Of a stretch of 64,000 bases of DNA, positions 60,508-64,000 are shown one piece after another; positions within the stretch are counted from its first letter, which is position 1; the number at the start of each line of letters is the position of its first letter. Origin of the DNA: Strigomonas culicis (taxonomy: Eukaryota; Euglenozoa; Kinetoplastea; Trypanosomatida; Trypanosomatidae); contig AUXH01000013.1 in the NCBI GenBank assembly GCA_000482145.1, forward strand, positions 1-64,000. The letters run 5' to 3'. The notes beneath the pieces were generated by a model that was not told where the DNA came from, ran no database searches, and was given only the letters and a program-made list of their open reading frames with translations. Both the position numbers and the translations under genes were made by a program.

Positions 60508-63261
60508 TTATAAGTAGACCTCCTCAGCGCTCTTCACCTCTGCTTTACACACAAAACAGTAAAACTTCATATCTCTATTTTGTTCTTTCAACACATCATA
60601 GCACGACCCACACAAAATAAAGTGCGAACACGGATGCACCACAATGCTCAGTTTGTTCTTTCGGCAGAGCAAACACCTATCCTTATAACTCTCATAATTC
60701 ATCGTCGCACCAGCATTTTGAAAAGGCGATGGCTGCGGCGCAGCCGTAGGAAAGTACATGTCCAATATATTATTGTTAGCATTACTCGCAGGGCTGCCGG
60801 CGGGGCTCGAGGCATTTTTATTGATGATGCTTGCGTTGTTGCTACTTTGCTTCTTCGCCTCGAGAAATGTTTCAAAGGTGAAGTTCATATTCCGTTGCAA
60901 CTGCATAAGGATAGCGTAGAGCGACCCAGTCTTCTCCCATTGCGATTTGTAGTACGCATCCGGACTCGGCGCTGCGCTCTGTTTGTGATTCGCCTTCTCC
61001 TGCGCTTGGCTCGCGAAGTCATCGAAAAGAGCGCTCCACTTGACCTCGCCCGTGTGGGAAGATACCATCAGAGAGGAGAAGCACTCATGATTGTAGTTTC
61101 GCTTCACGGCCGCGGTCGGGTTGCCGCGCAGACAGTCGATGAGGAATATCTTGGGTGGGTATTCAAACTGTTCGTTGATGTTCCGCACAATGTGGTCCGG
61201 CACAGTCGTGGCCGTCGCGCGGTTGGGGATGATGTGCTCCCGGATGAACGGGTACGTCTCTGAGACAAATCGTTGATACCGCTTCGCGTCCGGATGTGTG
61301 AAAACAATGCGCAGGCGGAGAAACAGCACGGTTTGGCATTGAATCCCCTTCTTACTCCCACCCGCAGTCGTGGTCGTCACATTGGGTGGGAGAAGCACGT
61401 TCGCGCCTGCGGCGGCCGCCATCTGCGAGCTCACCATCACATCACTGTTGTTATGGATAAAGGTCTTGCAGGACATGAAGGAGACCGGCGTCTCCTTGTA
61501 GATGGGCACAAAGCCATTTAGCGCATTCCGACTTCTATCAAAAATAAAGCGCGTCTGAGGCGGCGGCGACGCCGCCGTCGTCGCGGTGGGGAGTGAAAAA
61601 AAACAGCCATCGCCGAAGCGGGAGACGTCCCGCAGGATGTTGTACACACGCAATTTGTAGAGGTTATTGCGGCGCGCGAAGATATGTTTGCTGCTAAAGC
61701 AGCGCGGCGCCGCGCCGCTGTGGTACGGACGGAACGTGTCCTTCGCGGTGCCTAACAGAAAAAGATTGTTGGAGCTCGGACCCATCGACGGCGGCGGCGG
61801 TGGCGGCGGCGGAGCGGACTTGGCCGCTTGCGCTTGCTTGTCCGCGGGCCCCGTGCTTTCATACACGTATGAACTCGTAATCACGGTCATGGGCGGCACC
61901 GCGGTGAAGTTCTTGAGCACGACGTTTGTGACGAAGGAGGAAAAGGGTGCCGCGGGCTGCGGCGCCGCAGCCGCCCCGGCCCCCTCCGCGCCCGTACTCA
62001 GCGATCGTCCGCTATTATTATTCAAGTTGTCGCTAAAAATACAGTCGGCCGGACTCGCGAGAAACGCACCTGTGACCGGGTCCAAGTACTCCGCCTTGCG
62101 GTTGATGCCGAACCCACTCATCATGTCTTTATTCAAGAAGCAGCGGTAGCGGCTATAGCACTGCCATGCTTTACCAGTACCGGTACTAGTGGTTTGAATC
62201 GTGTGGGTGGAGGTGGGGGCGTAGATGCATATAATAACCGGTGCGTAGTACTCGCTGCCTTTGTACGTGTACGGTAGCAGGCCTTTGATCTCGTAGTGAT
62301 CCTTGCACTGGTAAAAAATAAAACCGGTGCCAAAGGTGGTTTTGAAATTCTGCAGGTCCGCGTTGTGGAAGCGGGCGCCTGTGGGGAGTAACTTTTCGCA
62401 CCGCGGCTCGAACCGCACGCCGCCGATCTTGCCACTCGTGTTCGCTGAGAGCAGCGGAGTCGCAAGGGTAAAGGGCGACCCACCATTCCCACTCGTCGAT
62501 GCACTCGTATTGTTATTATTGTTATTATTATTATTATTAGGATCGCGATGCACGTCAACCATGGGCCGCGTCTTCAGGGTGGGAGCCTTCGCCGCTCCTG
62601 CCGCTGGTGGGGTCGCAGAATTACTGCCCGTTGTCGTAGTCACGGGGGGGGTTGACTTTTTGCCTGTCGGTCCCTCATCATCGCTGTCGTCGACGAGAAA
62701 CTTGCTGAACTCTTTTCGGTGCGCCGCATTGTTCGGGTTCGCGGCACCAGGCGCCGGCGTGGACGGCTTCAAGTAGCCCTCCGCGTCGGATAAAAGCTTC
62801 AAAATGTTACCCCTCTTCTCTCGTGCCGCGATCTGCGAAGGCCGATCCTCGAAAACATTGCGCTTCATAATGTCGAGCTTCCTATCATTATTCGTGTTAT
62901 TCGCATTGCTGTAGAAGTAGTGCGATAGTAGAAAGGCGAGCACCGCATCCCAGTCCATGCCAGCAATGAGGTGCAGAATGGTATCCGCAGCGCCACCGTT
63001 GGCGCCGTTCAGGTCCGCGCCGAACTCATCCACGAGCATCTGGATCTGCTGAAAGTACTTATTCAACTGTACAGTGCTGCCGGTAGCATTCGTTTGATTG
63101 CAGTCGGACAGCAGATCTCGCTTTTTCTCGCCGTGCAAGACGGTGGTGTACAGCAGGGAGAAGTGTGTCGCTGGGTTCAGTGCGTTAACGCGATCTGGAT
63201 TCTTCCTCAGAAACGCACGAAGCTCCTCTACATTCCCCTCGGCAGCGAGGCGGAATTCCAT
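60508..63261 (-). CDS. Ankyrin / UEV-like / RING-finger protein, probable ubiquitin pathway
   Basis: Start at ATG 63261 (MEFRLAAEGNVEEL), 917 residues; a splice acceptor at 63294 excludes the longer frame, which begins with TTG. Residues 1-130 look like ankyrin repeats (NVEELRAFLRKNPDRVNALN, LVDEFGADLNGANGGAADTI). At about 295-400 lies a domain like the TSG101-type ubiquitin E2 variant: FYQCKDHYEIKGLLPYTYKG, YYAPVIICIYAP, CFLNKDMM and EYLDPVTGAFL follow the family order, with no active-site Cys apparent. A second weaker copy may begin near 566 (RFIFDRSRNALNGFVPIY). The C-terminus (about 853-905) is a RING-type finger: C-x2-C, C-S-H, C-x2-C, C-x2-C. Poly-Asn and Ala/Pro inserts separate them. 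Probably an E3 ligase or ubiquitin-binding adaptor. Confidence 0.85.
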   Translation of the reverse strand: MEFRLAAEGNVEELRAFLRKNPDRVNALNPATHFSLLYTTVLHGEKKRDLLSDCNQTNATGSTVQLNKYFQQIQMLVDEFGADLNGANGGAADTILHLIAGMDWDAVLAFLLSHYFYSNANNTNNDRKLDIMKRNVFEDRPSQIAAREKRGNILKLLSDAEGYLKPSTPAPGAANPNNAAHRKEFSKFLVDDSDDEGPTGKKSTPPVTTTTGSNSATPPAAGAAKAPTLKTRPMVDVHRDPNNNNNNNNNNTSASTSGNGGSPFTLATPLLSANTSGKIGGVRFEPRCEKLLPTGARFHNADLQNFKTTFGTGFIFYQCKDHYEIKGLLPYTYKGSEYYAPVIICIYAPTSTHTIQTTSTGTGKAWQCYSRYRCFLNKDMMSGFGINRKAEYLDPVTGAFLASPADCIFSDNLNNNSGRSLSTGAEGAGAAAAPQPAAPFSSFVTNVVLKNFTAVPPMTVITSSYVYESTGPADKQAQAAKSAPPPPPPPPSMGPSSNNLFLLGTAKDTFRPYHSGAAPRCFSSKHIFARRNNLYKLRVYNILRDVSRFGDGCFFSLPTATTAASPPPQTRFIFDRSRNALNGFVPIYKETPVSFMSCKTFIHNNSDVMVSSQMAAAAGANVLLPPNVTTTTAGGSKKGIQCQTVLFLRLRIVFTHPDAKRYQRFVSETYPFIREHIIPNRATATTVPDHIVRNINEQFEYPPKIFLIDCLRGNPTAAVKRNYNHECFSSLMVSSHTGEVKWSALFDDFASQAQEKANHKQSAAPSPDAYYKSQWEKTGSLYAILMQLQRNMNFTFETFLEAKKQSSNNASIINKNASSPAGSPASNANNNILDMYFPTAAPQPSPFQNAGATMNYESYKDRCLLCRKNKLSIVVHPCSHFILCGSCYDVLKEQNRDMKFYCFVCKAEVKSAEEVYL

Positions 63262-63641
63262 CGGTTGCTTCTTTTGAGTATTTCCTCTATTCCTTAAAAA
63301 AAAAATGCTGCTTGTTTGTTTTATTTTTTTACTACTATTGCTGGCAAACAACACCTGGCGTTATGTATAAAGGTGTTGGCCTCTTTCCTTTTTTAGTTAT
63401 GATTAATACTTTTATTTGCTTCTATACGCATATATATAGAGAGAGGGGGGGGGTGAGAATAAAACACATAAAAAAAGGAAAAGATATATATAGATATATA
63501 TATACAACAAGAGAAAAAACCCTGTATCTAAAACACGCATTTTTCTTCACATTATTTTAGCTTTTTGCGTCCATATAAAAGCACAGAGAGAGAAAAAAAT
63601 GCAACACTCAGCAAACATAGCAACTACTATTCTATCAGGGT
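63262..63641. other. Intergenic spacer
   Basis: AT-rich spacer with short TA tracts at 63428-63440 and 63485-63504 and a G run at 63446-63454. The acceptor for the RING gene lies at its left edge. No gene or RNA seen. Confidence 0.65.
63292..63306 (-). promoter_or_regulatory. Putative trans-splice acceptor for the RING-finger gene
   Basis: Sense strand: eleven T then AAG, with the AG at 63294-63293, 32 bases before the ATG at 63261. Confidence 0.6.
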
Positions 63642-64000
63642 TTACGAAGAACGTCCCCAGAATGCGTTCCAAATATTATTGTTTGTGAATTTATTATTAT
63701 TATTATTATTATTATTCGACGGGTTTACAGATGTAGACAGCCCTGCACGACCAGAAGTCTGTTCCAGCGTCTGAGGGGTATTCGCATTCGCATTGCTAGT
63801 GGGGGTCGTAGTAGTAGTACTATAATTCCTCCGCAAAAGTGCGTCCAGTGAAGGTCTTATCATTTTCATTGCACTGGCGGTCGCTGTACGGCCAGTCGTA
63901 GCATGCGGTGCTGTTGCATCCTGTTGTTTCACGCTCCCGCCTGCCACACGAGCCCCATCAGAGGACGTCGCGAAATTTGAGGCTAACGGCAGCAGCGCAA
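63642..64000 (-). CDS. C-terminal part of an unknown Asn/Thr-rich protein (5' part outside window)
   Basis: The frame is open from the right edge of the window to the stop at 63642, giving the last 118 or so residues. Its first visible residues are ALLPLASNFATSSDGARV. The sequence is low-complexity: Thr run, TSNANANTP, and a run of eight Asn encoded by AAT codons at about 63688-63716. It ends NAFWGRSS. I cannot identify it. A GTG-initiated short frame inside it is not a real start, since the frame continues upstream. Confidence 0.65.
   Translation of the reverse strand, partial: ALLPLASNFATSSDGARVAGGSVKQQDATAPHATTGRTATASAMKMIRPSLDALLRRNYSTTTTTPTSNANANTPQTLEQTSGRAGLSTSVNPSNNNNNNNNKFTNNNIWNAFWGRSS

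Noticed and set aside
63262..63354. N-terminal extension of the RING protein
   Set aside because: Begins with TTG and crosses the likely splice acceptor at 63294.
63642..63947. Separate short gene starting with GTG at 63947
   Set aside because: The same frame is open to the window edge, so this is the end of a larger gene.

Overview
The window looks like a GC-rich nuclear chromosome segment from a kinetoplastid protist, most likely a trypanosomatid or close relative. All twenty genes I can support lie on the minus strand, none shows an intron, and they form one head-to-tail array. GC-rich coding blocks alternate with AT-rich spacers full of homopurine/homopyrimidine tracts. Many starts are preceded, in the sense direction, by a pyrimidine tract and an AG, the layout of a spliced-leader trans-splice acceptor. 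This is the pattern of a polycistronic transcription unit read from right to left. The flagellar calflagin/FCaBP family, present in four genes, points the same way. I cannot name the genus.

Left part (1-8 kb): the N-terminal part of a coiled-coil protein with CCDC112/CCDC148-like features, an atypical Ser/Thr kinase carrying a C2H2 finger, the ribosome-biogenesis protein RRP1/Nop52 (reading frame interrupted only by an ambiguous base at 5100), and an unknown coiled-coil protein with an Ala repeat.

Calflagin cluster (8.5-19.5 kb): three ordinary-sized EF-hand calflagins in tandem and, downstream in transcription order, a 2088-residue protein. The large protein starts with a myristoylation-type N-terminus like one of the small ones and carries several degenerate calflagin-like modules. 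I regard this giant relative as the most interesting object in the window.

Middle (19.9-31 kb): a tail-anchored protein with two cytochrome b5 domains, a small protein resembling proteasome assembly chaperone 4, an unknown protein, and a 1977-residue transmembrane receptor-like kinase. The kinase has an extracellular sensor region, a cyclase-homology domain that probably lacks activity, and a C-terminal STE11-like kinase domain.

Right part (31-64 kb): three unrecognised proteins, exportin-T (tRNA nuclear export), a 4998-residue ATM/Tel1 kinase, splicing factor SF3A2, an ankyrin-UEV-RING protein, and the C-terminal end of one more gene. Genes from about 38 kb onward carry many poly-Asn runs encoded by AAT-rich microsatellites; these are nearly absent on the left. 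As usual in kinetoplastid arrays, neighbours do not share a pathway, except for the tandem calflagins.
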